DNA of 6,964 nucleotides from Methanoregula sp. (GTDB lineage: Archaea > Halobacteriota > Methanomicrobia > Methanomicrobiales > Methanospirillaceae), in assembly GCA_026394635.1 (NCBI GenBank), contig JAPKXV010000045.1, forward strand, positions 1-6,964, written 5' to 3'. The notes below the pieces were generated by a model. That model did no database searches. It was not told the origin of the DNA and saw only the letters and a program-made list of their open reading frames with translations. Position numbers and translations under genes: made by a program. Below, piece by piece: positions 1 to 6,433 of this stretch (position 1 is the first letter of the stretch; every line of letters begins with the position of its first letter).

Positions 1-122
1 CAATACTGGTGCTCGGATCGGAGTTTGGCTGGAAAAAAGCACTCGCGATATCCGCAACCGAGATCGTTATGGCGATTGCCATTGGCGGGATCGCGTTCCG
101 GGTGCTGAGCCAGATAATGTGA
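1..122 (+). CDS. feoB: Ferrous iron transporter FeoB, C-terminal end (partial)
   Basis: The frame beginning at base 3 is open from the window edge to a TGA at 120-122 and encodes about 39 residues. It reads like the end of an archaeal FeoB: a short stretch containing EFGWKKALAIS, then one hydrophobic helix (EIVMAIAIGGIAF), then a short basic tail. FeoB is a G-protein-coupled inner-membrane Fe(II) permease, and this would be its last transmembrane helix. The GTPase domain and permease core lie to the left of the window. An oligo-T terminator follows directly, so this looks like a normal gene end. The family call rests on a short piece and on the second FeoB segment at the right edge, so another membrane protein cannot be excluded. 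Confidence 0.55.
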   Translation, partial: ILVLGSEFGWKKALAISATEIVMAIAIGGIAFRVLSQIM

Positions 123-142
123 TCCAAGTCTGGAATTTTTTT
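123..142 (+). terminator. Oligo-T terminator after feoB
   Basis: A minimal hairpin (TCCA at 123-126, TGGA at 131-134, loop of four bases) is followed by a run of seven T at 136-142. It sits immediately behind the TGA of the feoB end. Archaeal RNA polymerase stops at T-runs alone, so the weak stem is not a problem. Confidence 0.5.
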
Positions 143-687
143 ACATATCGCCGACCGGGTCGCACGCTTCGTGCACCTTCAGCGCACTCGCACTTGCTCC
201 GCGACCGGCTCCCCGGCTTACATTACATCCGCCTCGGTATGGTGGACCGGTTTTCGGAAGGGATAGTATTAGGAGATTACCTGCGATATACCGCCTGCTC
301 TCCGGCTGAATGCAAAGGAGATCTCGGCCCAAGCTTTGTCAATCAACTCACGATAATACCCATGATCGAAGGATTTCGCACACCAAGCCGGTTCTGCCTG
401 GCATCGTCTGGCATCGGTCACGACATACTGGATTTTCATATCGGGTGCAATTCCAGTCCCGTGAAGCCTGTATATTTTGATAACTGCCCTTTCGATACAC
501 CGGCTGGCATACGTGATCTGGCAACAGATATCTTCAAGACAAATATAATCGCATTTTACCATAAGGTTGCAGATGCACCTGCACGGATTGGAACAATTGT
601 GCTTTAGCAACCCCGATAAATTTCCGGTACACATTTCCAGAAAAATTCTTCTGATGCCGGGACACGTGCAGAGATACGGTGATTTCC
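143..687. other. About 545 bases without a defensible gene
   Basis: Two open frames overlap here on opposite strands: plus 119-607 (162 codons) and minus 269-709 (146 codons). Neither has a recognisable motif, a good ribosome binding site or a family-like sequence. The minus reading is unusually rich in cysteine and arginine, as shadow frames often are. No tRNA, rRNA or repeat array is visible. Base composition is somewhat more AT-rich than the neighbouring genes. The stretch may be an intergenic remnant of a decayed gene, but I could not identify a parent family. The last bases contain the ribosome binding site of the next gene. Confidence 0.4.
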
Positions 688-900
688 ATGAAATGTTATG
701 TATGTGCAAAACAGGGAAAGGACAGCGATGCCGTGGCAGTCTGTATTGCCTGCGGTATGGCGACGTGTATGAATCATACTATCCGGAAAGATGTGGATGT
801 CTGGGAAGGCGGGTATCCCTTCCCATCCAAAAAGCTGCCAAAGAAAATGCCACGGATGCTCTGCCCGGACTGCAATGCTGTATACGGTGAGGGTAAGTAA
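688..900 (+). CDS. DUF2180 family zinc-ribbon protein
   Basis: A 70-residue protein beginning MKCYVCAKQGKDSDAVAVC. Its cysteines form a clear metal-binding pattern: CxxC at 3/6, CxxC at 19/22, C27 with H30, and CxxC at 59/62, enough for two zinc sites. A conserved-looking central block, VWEGGYPFPSKK (38-49), separates the second and third knuckles. This matches the DUF2180 family, small proteins of unknown function found mainly in methanogens. I chose ATG 688 over the in-frame GTG at 679 because GGTGAT (678-683) sits at ribosome-binding distance before it and because family members begin MKCYVC. There is no signal peptide or membrane segment, so the protein should be cytosolic. A membrane-protein remnant and a terminator follow. 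The role is unknown; regulation or metal handling is only a guess. Confidence 0.8.
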   Translation: MKCYVCAKQGKDSDAVAVCIACGMATCMNHTIRKDVDVWEGGYPFPSKKLPKKMPRMLCPDCNAVYGEGK

Positions 901-1103
901 AGGTATCACTCTCCACACGCTGCATAGTCGAAGGTGTCGGGACAGGTTTGCTGGCCTACTTCGGGGCCGTTGCAGCGGCGATAACGCTGATGTTCGCTGC
1001 CGGGACAAAGCCTGCAACTGCATTCAATATCGGGATCGGGCAAGTCGGCGGGCTTGCGGACTGGTTCATACAATGCAGAGCTTGTCAAACCATTAAGTCC
1101 TGA
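897..1103 (+). pseudogene. Small membrane protein remnant after DUF2180
   Basis: The frame open from 897 to the TGA at 1101-1103 contains protein-like sequence from about 924: IVEGVGTGLLAYFGAVAAAI, then a second hydrophobic stretch with GIGQVGGLADWF. It looks like one or two membrane helices with small-residue packing. No ATG or GTG exists in this frame upstream of the hydrophobic part, and TAA at 894-896 closes it. A GTG at 887-889, overlapping the end of the DUF2180 gene, lies in another frame and would need a single-base shift near 915-925 to join this reading. The simplest view is a frameshifted or truncated small membrane gene formerly coupled to DUF2180. I do not recognise a family. Confidence 0.4.
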
Positions 1104-1112
1104 AATGCAGGC

Positions 1113-1158
1113 AAAGATTCAGAACTATGGGGAACCTATAGGCAGGCAATCTTTTTTT
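1113..1158 (+). terminator. Hairpin and T-run terminator behind the DUF2180 unit
   Basis: AAAGATT (1113-1119) pairs with AATCTTT (1148-1154). Inside it, CTATGG (1125-1130) pairs with CCTATAG (1135-1141) with one bulged T. A run of seven T follows at 1152-1158. It would end transcription of the DUF2180 unit before the convergent ahb operon. Confidence 0.5.
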
Positions 1159-1200
1159 AATATTCATCGATTCCATTAGTTGAATGGAGATGGATGATTT

Positions 1201-1239
1201 TCCGGATTTAAAATAATAGGAGATTGAAACGGATCCGGA
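1201..1239. repeat. Inverted repeat in the ahb operon 3' region
   Basis: TCCGGAT at 1201-1207 is the exact reverse complement of ATCCGGA at 1233-1239, with a 25-base AT-rich loop. It lies 15 bases beyond the TAG stop of ahbC on the minus strand and may form a 3' stem that ends or stabilises the ahb transcript. No strong T-run follows on that strand. Confidence 0.3.
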
Positions 1240-1253
1240 TGCTCGAGTCTGGC

Positions 1254-2456
1254 CTATCTTTTAACAGAAACGTCATCTTTCTCGATAAAACAGAAGGGAT
1301 CTTCTGCCAGAAAACCTCCGTCCACTCCATGCGCCCGGACCCGGCAGCCTCCCCCGCAGAGATTCCGATAGCTGCACTTCTCACACCGTCCACCGAACCG
1401 GGCCTGCTTTTCCCGGAACCTAGCGAGAACAGGATTGACAGAGTCCGACCAAATCTTGCTGAATGGCTGATGCCGGACATTCCCGACAAGGAATTCTCCG
1501 GAACGGGCGAACTGGCAGGGATACACGTTTCCCTGTGCGTCGATATTTGCCACGCGGGTACCGGCACTGCATCCACCCTTCAGGGATTCGAGCAGCTCGC
1601 GGGCTTCAGCAAGATCCTCGGATCGGTCCTGCTCCATCGAAGCGAGCAGGTGAATGCAGTCCTGGGGGGCATCGACTGTAAGGAACTCCATTGCTGCGGG
1701 ATTGGTCTCCTTTGCTTTCCGGTAGAGGAGGCTGAGAGCTTCGATCACTTCGTCCCGGTTCAGTTGCAACCGGATATAAGAATCGATCCCCCGTCCCGTG
1801 GGAACTAGCCAGTACAGGCAGAACCGGGAAGCACCAAGCGAGAGCGCGAGATCGACCAGTGCTTCTAGCTCCCGGCAATTCTCCTTCGTAAGCGTGACCC
1901 GTACCCCGCACCGGAGCCCGGCTTCCTTACAGGCTGCAAATGCTCTGATTGTCTGCTCAAAAGCCCCGTTTGAATTCCGAAACCGGTCATGAGTTGCTGC
2001 GATCGCACCGTCCAGCGAGATCCCGGCGTACTCGATCCCGCATTCTCTGATCCTGCGGGCAACGTCGGGGGTGATAAGCGTTCCGTTGGTACTGAGTGCC
2101 ATTTTGAGGCTGCGATCTCTGGCATGACGGGCCAGATCCCAGATATCCTCCCGCAGGAGGGGTTCCCCGCCAGAGAACAGGATGAGCGGGACACCCATAT
2201 CCGCAAGATCATCGATGACGATCAGCGCTTCAGCGGTCGAGAGTTCTCCTTCCATTGTGCGTCTCGGTCCTGACTTGCTGTAGCAATGGGTACAGCTCAG
2301 GTTGCAGTGATCCGTGAGGTTCCAGAAGATCACTGGCCGATACATCCCGGAATATGCAAGATAGTTACTGGGCACATCGGTCTGCGGTTTGTGGCGGTGC
2401 CGCATCACTCCGCTGACCGTTCCCCGCCCGTGCATGCATTGTGTAATCCGGTTCAT
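1254..2456 (-). CDS. ahbC: Radical SAM Fe-coproporphyrin III synthase AhbC (NirJ-like)
   Basis: A 400-residue radical SAM enzyme. The CxxxCxxC cluster motif is C51/C55/C58 in DHCNLSCTHCYSK. SGGEPLL and STNGTLI follow, and then SLDGAIAATHDRFR, which is very NirJ-like. The C-terminal SPASM-like part carries C358, C361, C367, C371 and C389 for an extra Fe-S cluster. By family knowledge AhbC removes the two acetate side chains of 12,18-didecarboxysiroheme as methyl groups, giving Fe-coproporphyrin III in the cytosol. NirJ of heme d1 synthesis is the close relative; the ahb neighbours decide for AhbC. ATG at 2456 overlaps the ahbB stop as ATGA, with a GGAGGAG site just upstream. It is the last gene of the operon and ends in TAG. 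The length is normal and nothing looks damaged. Confidence 0.85.
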   Translation of the reverse strand: MNRITQCMHGRGTVSGVMRHRHKPQTDVPSNYLAYSGMYRPVIFWNLTDHCNLSCTHCYSKSGPRRTMEGELSTAEALIVIDDLADMGVPLILFSGGEPLLREDIWDLARHARDRSLKMALSTNGTLITPDVARRIRECGIEYAGISLDGAIAATHDRFRNSNGAFEQTIRAFAACKEAGLRCGVRVTLTKENCRELEALVDLALSLGASRFCLYWLVPTGRGIDSYIRLQLNRDEVIEALSLLYRKAKETNPAAMEFLTVDAPQDCIHLLASMEQDRSEDLAEARELLESLKGGCSAGTRVANIDAQGNVYPCQFARSGEFLVGNVRHQPFSKIWSDSVNPVLARFREKQARFGGRCEKCSYRNLCGGGCRVRAHGVDGGFLAEDPFCFIEKDDVSVKR

Positions 2457-2941
2457 GGGACTCCTCCTCCGTTCTCCCGCATCCTCACATTCGGCACGCG
2501 TTTGAACTCGCGGGTGCTGAAGAGGATGAGGTACTCTGGACCGCCAATCTGTTCTGCAACAGCCTTGACATCGTCCAGCACCTGTTCTTTGCTGTAGTCA
2601 TGGTGAACGGTATAATATGTATATTCCCAACGACCCGGTACCGGCCTGCGTTCATAGCAATGGGTCACGGAAGGAAATGCTGCGAGTAGTTTTCCCAAGT
2701 CACCATTGCCGGCCCCTGCCGGTTTCCAGGCCACAAGGGCGTTCGCGATGATCCCTACCTTCCGCTGATCGATGCGGGCCCGGAATTTCCGGATGATTCC
2801 TGATTCCTTCAGGTGCCGGATCCGTTCAAGGACTTCGTCACCGTTGAGGCCCAGTCGTTTTCCTATCTCTTCAAAGGGGGACGGGACAACCGGGAGCCCC
2901 CGTTCCAGTTCCCGGAGCAGGTGAACATCAATCGGATCCAT
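2453..2941 (-). CDS. ahbB: Siroheme decarboxylase subunit AhbB (Lrp/AsnC fold)
   Basis: A 162-residue protein of the Lrp/AsnC fold. A winged-helix-like N-terminus (residues 3-55, with GIIRKFRARID at its end) is followed by an AsnC-type ligand domain. The motif THCYERRPVPGRWEYTYYTV (93-112) matches the AhbB substrate-site pattern, in which the histidine and nearby residues serve siroheme rather than DNA. With AhbA it should form the heterodimer that decarboxylates two acetate groups of siroheme to 12,18-didecarboxysiroheme. I chose ATG 2941 over the longer frame from 2989: the protein then begins at the HTH (MDPIDVHLL), GGGAGAT lies at the right distance, and the overlap with ahbA is only 14 bases. 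Its TGA overlaps the ahbC start as ATGA. A plain Lrp regulator is unlikely given the operon. Confidence 0.85.
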   Translation of the reverse strand: MDPIDVHLLRELERGLPVVPSPFEEIGKRLGLNGDEVLERIRHLKESGIIRKFRARIDQRKVGIIANALVAWKPAGAGNGDLGKLLAAFPSVTHCYERRPVPGRWEYTYYTVHHDYSKEQVLDDVKAVAEQIGGPEYLILFSTREFKRVPNVRMRENGGGVP

Positions 2942-3446
2942 CGCTAATCTCCCTGGATTGTGCGGGTAAAAACGAGAACCGCACATCAATTTTTATCTTT
3001 TTCATCGTTGGCAGGTCAAGGACATCCGCTGCCGGAATCCCGGTCCTCTTCAGAATTTCATCCAGCACCTTTTGGATGCCTTCCCCGTTCTGTGCAGCAA
3101 CCGTGAACCAGAGTGCGTAGTAATGATCCCGCTGGAAATTGTGCGACACTTCGGCATAGCTGCTGATGACAGCCGCAATCTCGTCCACACGTTCTTCCGG
3201 TACATGGAGGGCGACCAGTGTCGCAGCATGCAGACCGAGATGGCGGGACTCCAGTATTGGGGATATACCCCGGATAATTCCTGCAATCTCCAGCATTTTC
3301 GTCCGGCTGAGTATCTCTGTTTCGGTAATTCCCACGCGATCCGCGATCGCTTTCCATGGCCGGGATACGAGCGGGAGATCATCCTGAAGGGCATTGAGTA
3401 TAGCCAGATCGGTCTGATCAAGCACAGGGAGGGAGGAGCCGCTCAT
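2928..3446 (-). CDS. ahbA: Siroheme decarboxylase subunit AhbA (Lrp/AsnC fold)
   Basis: A 172-residue paralogue of the next gene: an HTH-like N-terminus (10-62) and an AsnC-type domain. The diagnostic motif SHNFQRDHYYALWFTV (101-116) corresponds to the HNxxR-x-H...WFT signature of AhbA subunits. It acts with AhbB on siroheme, the branch point with coenzyme F430 in methanogens. The ATG at 3446 is well supported: the leader reads GGGGAGGTGACACC directly before it, and ATGA joins the ahbD stop to this start. The in-frame start 33 bases further upstream would overlap ahbD more and ignore that site. Such coupling suggests that the enzymes are made in fixed proportion. AhbA and AhbB here are clearly diverged, as expected for a heteromeric enzyme. 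Confidence 0.85.
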   Translation of the reverse strand: MSGSSLPVLDQTDLAILNALQDDLPLVSRPWKAIADRVGITETEILSRTKMLEIAGIIRGISPILESRHLGLHAATLVALHVPEERVDEIAAVISSYAEVSHNFQRDHYYALWFTVAAQNGEGIQKVLDEILKRTGIPAADVLDLPTMKKIKIDVRFSFLPAQSREISDGSD

Positions 3447-4519
3447 GGTGTCACCTCCCCTGGCTGGTAAGGACACCATGGATCTTCACCGCAGATCTCC
3501 CCGTTGAGCACATCCGGTATTGCAAGGCCGTCACACCAGAGCGGAGAGGCTGCATCTTCCCGCCGGTACGCCCGGGCCCGGCAACCTCCACAGATGGTTT
3601 TAAACCTGCATCTCCCACATTTCCCTGTCAGAAGATCCGGATCGCGGAGTGCAATGAAGAGAGGGGAATTATTCCAGATCTCTGAAAATGACGTTGTGCG
3701 CACATTGCCGGCACTCACCGGTAGGTATGGACACGGTGTCACATCACCGTTGGCAAAAATCCGGCAATAGGTGATGCCAGCAAGGCAGCCGCGTCCCCAT
3801 ACCGGGTTGGTGATGCCAAGACCATCCGCGATCCTGCGGAACTGTGGGGCACAGGTCGGGCGGATATTGAGATTGGAATCCCGGTACCGGATAAGGATCT
3901 GTCGGATCAGTTCCTCATATTCCTCCGGACTGCGAGGCTCGATCTGCCGTGCCCTGCCGGTAGGAATAGGAAAGAAGAGCTGGTAATCGCGGACCCCGAG
4001 GGAAATCCCGAGTCCGATCACGTCTTCGACATCGCTGATGACAGACCGCATCACCGACATGTTGATCTGGACAGTGATCCCTGCATCGCGGCAGTACCCA
4101 ATCGCCTGCATGGCTTTCTCCCACACCCCTTCAACACCTCGGAACGAGTCATGGGTTGCCGCATCTTTCGAGTCCAGGCTTATGGCCACAGCCCGGATTC
4201 CCGCTTCCTTGAGATTTACGGCAGTGTCGCAGTCGATGAAGTATCCGCTGGTACCCATGACCATCCGGAGTCCCTGCTCAGTGCCGTAGCGTGCGATGGC
4301 ATAGATGTCCTTCCGGAGAAGGGGTTCGCCTCCGCTCAGCACAACGACCGGTTTTCCGGTCTCGCAGATCTGGTCGACGACGGATAATGCTTCCTGCGTG
4401 GAGAGCACTCCGGCTGCTTCCACTTCACCTGCATCCACGTAACAGTGGGAACACTTCAGGGGGCACCTGATGGTTATGTTCCACGAGATGATACGCGGCG
4501 CACCTGCTGCACCGTTCAT
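3443..4519 (-). CDS. ahbD: Radical SAM heme b synthase AhbD
   Basis: A 358-residue radical SAM enzyme, first gene of the operon. The cluster motif C19/C23/C26 lies in RCPLKCSHCYVDAG. SGGEPLL and SLDSKDAATHDSFRG follow. The SPASM-type tail is cysteine-rich, with C301, C304, C310, C313, C329, C343 and C349 in the pattern CGRC..ICGGCRARAY..DPWCPY, typical of AhbD. AhbD oxidatively decarboxylates two propionates of Fe-coproporphyrin III to vinyl groups, giving heme b. The open frame extends to 4603, but I start at ATG 4519: homology begins a few residues later, GGGAT lies just upstream, and the promoter signal lies inside the longer frame. The extra 28 residues (from MPTAPVCQHQ) look non-coding. 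AhbC is the alternative label; its NirJ-like features fit the other gene better. Confidence 0.83.
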   Translation of the reverse strand: MNGAAGAPRIISWNITIRCPLKCSHCYVDAGEVEAAGVLSTQEALSVVDQICETGKPVVVLSGGEPLLRKDIYAIARYGTEQGLRMVMGTSGYFIDCDTAVNLKEAGIRAVAISLDSKDAATHDSFRGVEGVWEKAMQAIGYCRDAGITVQINMSVMRSVISDVEDVIGLGISLGVRDYQLFFPIPTGRARQIEPRSPEEYEELIRQILIRYRDSNLNIRPTCAPQFRRIADGLGITNPVWGRGCLAGITYCRIFANGDVTPCPYLPVSAGNVRTTSFSEIWNNSPLFIALRDPDLLTGKCGRCRFKTICGGCRARAYRREDAASPLWCDGLAIPDVLNGEICGEDPWCPYQPGEVTP

Positions 4520-4536
4520 AGCTTCAATCCCTTTGC

Positions 4537-4557
4537 TACCTGACTCACTTTGAGGTA
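4537..4557. promoter_or_regulatory. Candidate operator palindrome at the ahb promoter
   Basis: TACCT (4537-4541) and AGGTA (4553-4557) form an exact inverted repeat around an 11-base spacer that itself contains CTCA/TGAG (4544-4547, 4551-4554). It lies between the TATA-like element and the ahbD start, about where transcription should begin, which suits a repressor site. The regulator is unknown; an iron, heme or peroxide sensor is only a guess. Confidence 0.35.
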
Positions 4558-4561
4558 AGAG

Positions 4562-4580
4562 TGTAAAAAATATTTGGTGC
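4562..4580 (-). promoter_or_regulatory. TATA-like promoter of the ahb operon
   Basis: Read on the minus strand, CACCAAATATTTTTTA gives an archaeal TATA-like element (4565-4575) with a BRE-like CACCAA before it. A start about 25 bases downstream would leave a leader of roughly 25 bases before ATG 4519. No other AT-rich box lies close to this start. Confidence 0.45.
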
Positions 4581-4871
4581 TGGCATACCGGGGCCGTTGG
4601 CATGCCATTGCCGGGCGGGTTTAACGTTGAATATCTGGAAAAAACTTCTGCTGGATCCGGGCAAGGAAAAGGACGTTCTCCACTCTATCTGCAACTTCTG
4701 CCCTGCACTCCAGACTGAAGAACTTAAAAAAAATGTTTCCCTCAAAGAGCAGAAGCCCGGGTCAGGGTGTGATGTTTGGCGAAGGTTAATGTAGCCAGAG
4801 GAAATAATCTCCCTCATGGGCATTGCCTGACCTGCCTCCCATCCGGGGCAGAGAAATGAGGAGTGACTACC
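4581..4871. promoter_or_regulatory. Divergent ahb/catalase intergenic region and catalase leader
   Basis: The 352 bases between the ahbD and catalase starts contain no convincing gene; a 65-codon plus-strand frame (4597-4794) has no family features or ribosome binding site. The best TATA-like stretch for the catalase is ACTTAAAAAAAATG (4722-4735), which would give a leader of about 115 bases. The leader ends in a foldable segment described separately. The catalase and heme operon therefore share one control region. Confidence 0.4.
4809..4866 (+). promoter_or_regulatory. Foldable catalase leader covering the ribosome binding site
   Basis: The ribosome binding site GAGGAGTGA (4858-4866) lies at good distance before ATG 4872. 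CTCCCTCAT (4809-4817) is complementary to ATGAGGAG (4856-4863) with a single bulged C. Nested inside, CTGCCTC (4832-4838) pairs with GGGGCAG (4845-4851, one G-T wobble) around the loop CCATCC. Together they could close the ribosome binding site in a compound stem, or the inner hairpin could form alone and leave it open. Confidence 0.4.
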
Positions 4872-6332
4872 ATGGAAAAGAAGAAGAAACTCACCACCGC
4901 TGCAGGGGCACCGGTCCCCGATAACCAGAATGCCATCACGGCAGGCCCCCGCGGTCCCATGCTGATGCAAGACATCTGGTACCAGGAGAAACTTGCACAC
5001 TTTGACCGCGAAGTGATACCCGAACGGCGCATGCATGCCAAGGGCTCGGGCGCTTTTGGCACATTCACGGTCACCCACGATATCACCCGGTTTACCAAGG
5101 CAAAGATCTTCTCTCAGGTTGGCAAGGAGACCGAGGTCTTTGTCCGCTTCTCGACCGTTGCCGGCGAGCGTGGAGCAGCCGATGCGGAGCGCGACATCCG
5201 TGGCTTTGCCATGAAGTTCTATACCGAGGAGGGGAACTGGGACCTTGTCGGCAATAACACCCCCGTCTTCTTCCTCCGCGACCCGCACAAGTTCCCGGAT
5301 CTCAACCGTGCCGTGAAGCGCGATCCCCGCACCAACATGCGCTCCGCGAAGAACAACTGGGATTTCTGGACGTCCCTCCCCGAGGCGCTGCACCAGGTGA
5401 CCATTGTCATGAGCGACCGGGGTATTCCCTATTCTTTCCGCCACATGCACGGGTTTGGGAGCCACACCTTCAGCATGATCAATGCAAAGAACGAGCGGGT
5501 CTGGGTCAAGTTCCACTTAAAGACCCAGCAGGGCATTAAGAATATCACTGACGAGGAAGCGGAAGCGGTCGTGGCAAAGGATCGCGAGAGCAACCAGCGC
5601 GACCTGCTCGAGAGCATCGATAAGGGTGACTTCCCCCGCTGGAAGATGTTCATCCAGGTGATGACCGAGGAGCAGGCAAAGAAGATGCCCTACAACCCCT
5701 TCGACTGAACCACAGTCTGGTTCCACAAAACCTTTCCCCTCATTGAGGTGGGTGTGCTCGAACTGAACCGGAACCCGGACAATTACTTCCAGGACGTGGA
5801 GCAGGCTGCGTTCAACCCTGCTGCGGTCGTCCCGGGCATCAGCTTCTCACCGGACAAGATGCTGCAGGGCCGCCTCTTCTCCTACGGGGACGCACAGCGG
5901 TACCGCCTCGGTGTCAACCACCACCAGATCCCGGTCAACCGCCCGAAATTTGCCAATGCAAATCCATCCCACCGCGACGGCCAGATGCGTGTGGACGGGA
6001 ACCATGGCTCAACCATCGGCTATGAGCCAAACAGTTTTGGCGAGTGGCAGGAGCAGCCCGAGTACAAGGACCCCCCGCTCGAACTCTCCGGTGCAGCAAA
6101 ATCCTGGAACTTCCGCGAGGATGACTCTGATTATTACACCCAGCCGGGCATGCTCTTCCGGCTGATGAGCAAAGCACAGCAGAAGGTGCTCTGTGAGAAT
6201 ACCACCCGAGCCATGGGCGATGCACCCGAGTTCATCAAGATCCGCCACATCGGGAACTGCTTAAAGGCTGACAAGGCGTATGGCAAGGGTGTTGCGGACG
6301 CGCTCGGTATCCCGCTTGACAGGGTGAAGTGA
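4872..6332 (+). pseudogene. katA: Monofunctional heme catalase interrupted by in-frame TGA
   Basis: Reads as a full-length clade 3 (small-subunit) catalase of 486 codons: it splits hydrogen peroxide to water and oxygen with heme b in the cytosol. Catalytic His55 (RMHAKGSGAFG), distal Asn128 (VGNNTPVFFLRDP) and heme-ligand Tyr338 (RLFSYGDAQRYRLG) are all present. Each sits exactly 20 below the bovine numbers 75, 148 and 358, so the frame and spacing are intact. Codon 279 is TGA (5706-5708), after NPFD, where the family normally has leucine (NPFDLTKVW). The reading continues in the same frame at once (TTVWFHKTFPLIEVGVLEL) to a natural TGA at 6330-6332. The first 278 residues lack the heme tyrosine and the rest lack His55, so neither half should work. 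I start at ATG 4872, not GTG 4863, which lies inside the ribosome binding site. Recent nonsense mutation, sequencing error and readthrough are all possible. Confidence 0.85.
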
Positions 6333-6368
6333 GCGGCTTTTTGCGGTAGAGAGCCGCTCCATTTTTTT
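6331..6368 (+). terminator. Catalase terminator
   Basis: GAGCGGCT (6331-6338) and AGCCGCTC (6352-6359) form a perfect 8-base-pair stem with a 13-base loop. A run of seven T follows at 6362-6368. The stem begins inside the catalase stop codon. Confidence 0.75.
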
Positions 6369-6433
6369 GGTAAAAACTTGTGAGATCAAAAATTGTGCGA
6401 AAGAATCCCTGAAGGGTTTGTTACGACAGGAGA

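Noticed and set aside
119..709. Long opposed frames (162 and 146 codons) as real genes
   Set aside because: They overlap on opposite strands, neither has a recognisable motif or ribosome binding site, and both show odd cysteine and arginine content.
1179..1256. TAG stop of ahbC as a pyrrolysine codon with a 25-codon extension
   Set aside because: The frame does stay open to a TAA at 1179-1181, but the protein already ends where NirJ/AhbC proteins end, and the extension has no conserved features.
1224..2597. Plus-strand frames opposite ahbC and ahbB
   Set aside because: They mirror strongly conserved minus-strand enzymes, have no motifs and are shadows of GC-biased codons.
2453..3446. The two Lrp/AsnC-like genes as transcription regulators
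   Set aside because: Their substrate-site motifs and position between two radical SAM heme enzymes identify siroheme decarboxylase subunits.
4597..4794. A 65-codon plus-strand frame in the divergent intergenic region
   Set aside because: No ribosome binding site or family features, and it overlaps both candidate promoters.
5706..5708. Catalase TGA as selenocysteine or tryptophan recoding
   Set aside because: The position is normally leucine and not catalytic, selenocysteine use in archaea is known from other methanogen orders, and the neighbouring genes end in ordinary TGA stops.
5748..6332. Separate gene starting at GTG 5748 for the second half of the catalase
   Set aside because: It is the same frame as the upstream part, lacks catalytic His55 and begins inside a conserved catalase segment; it is the tail of one interrupted gene.
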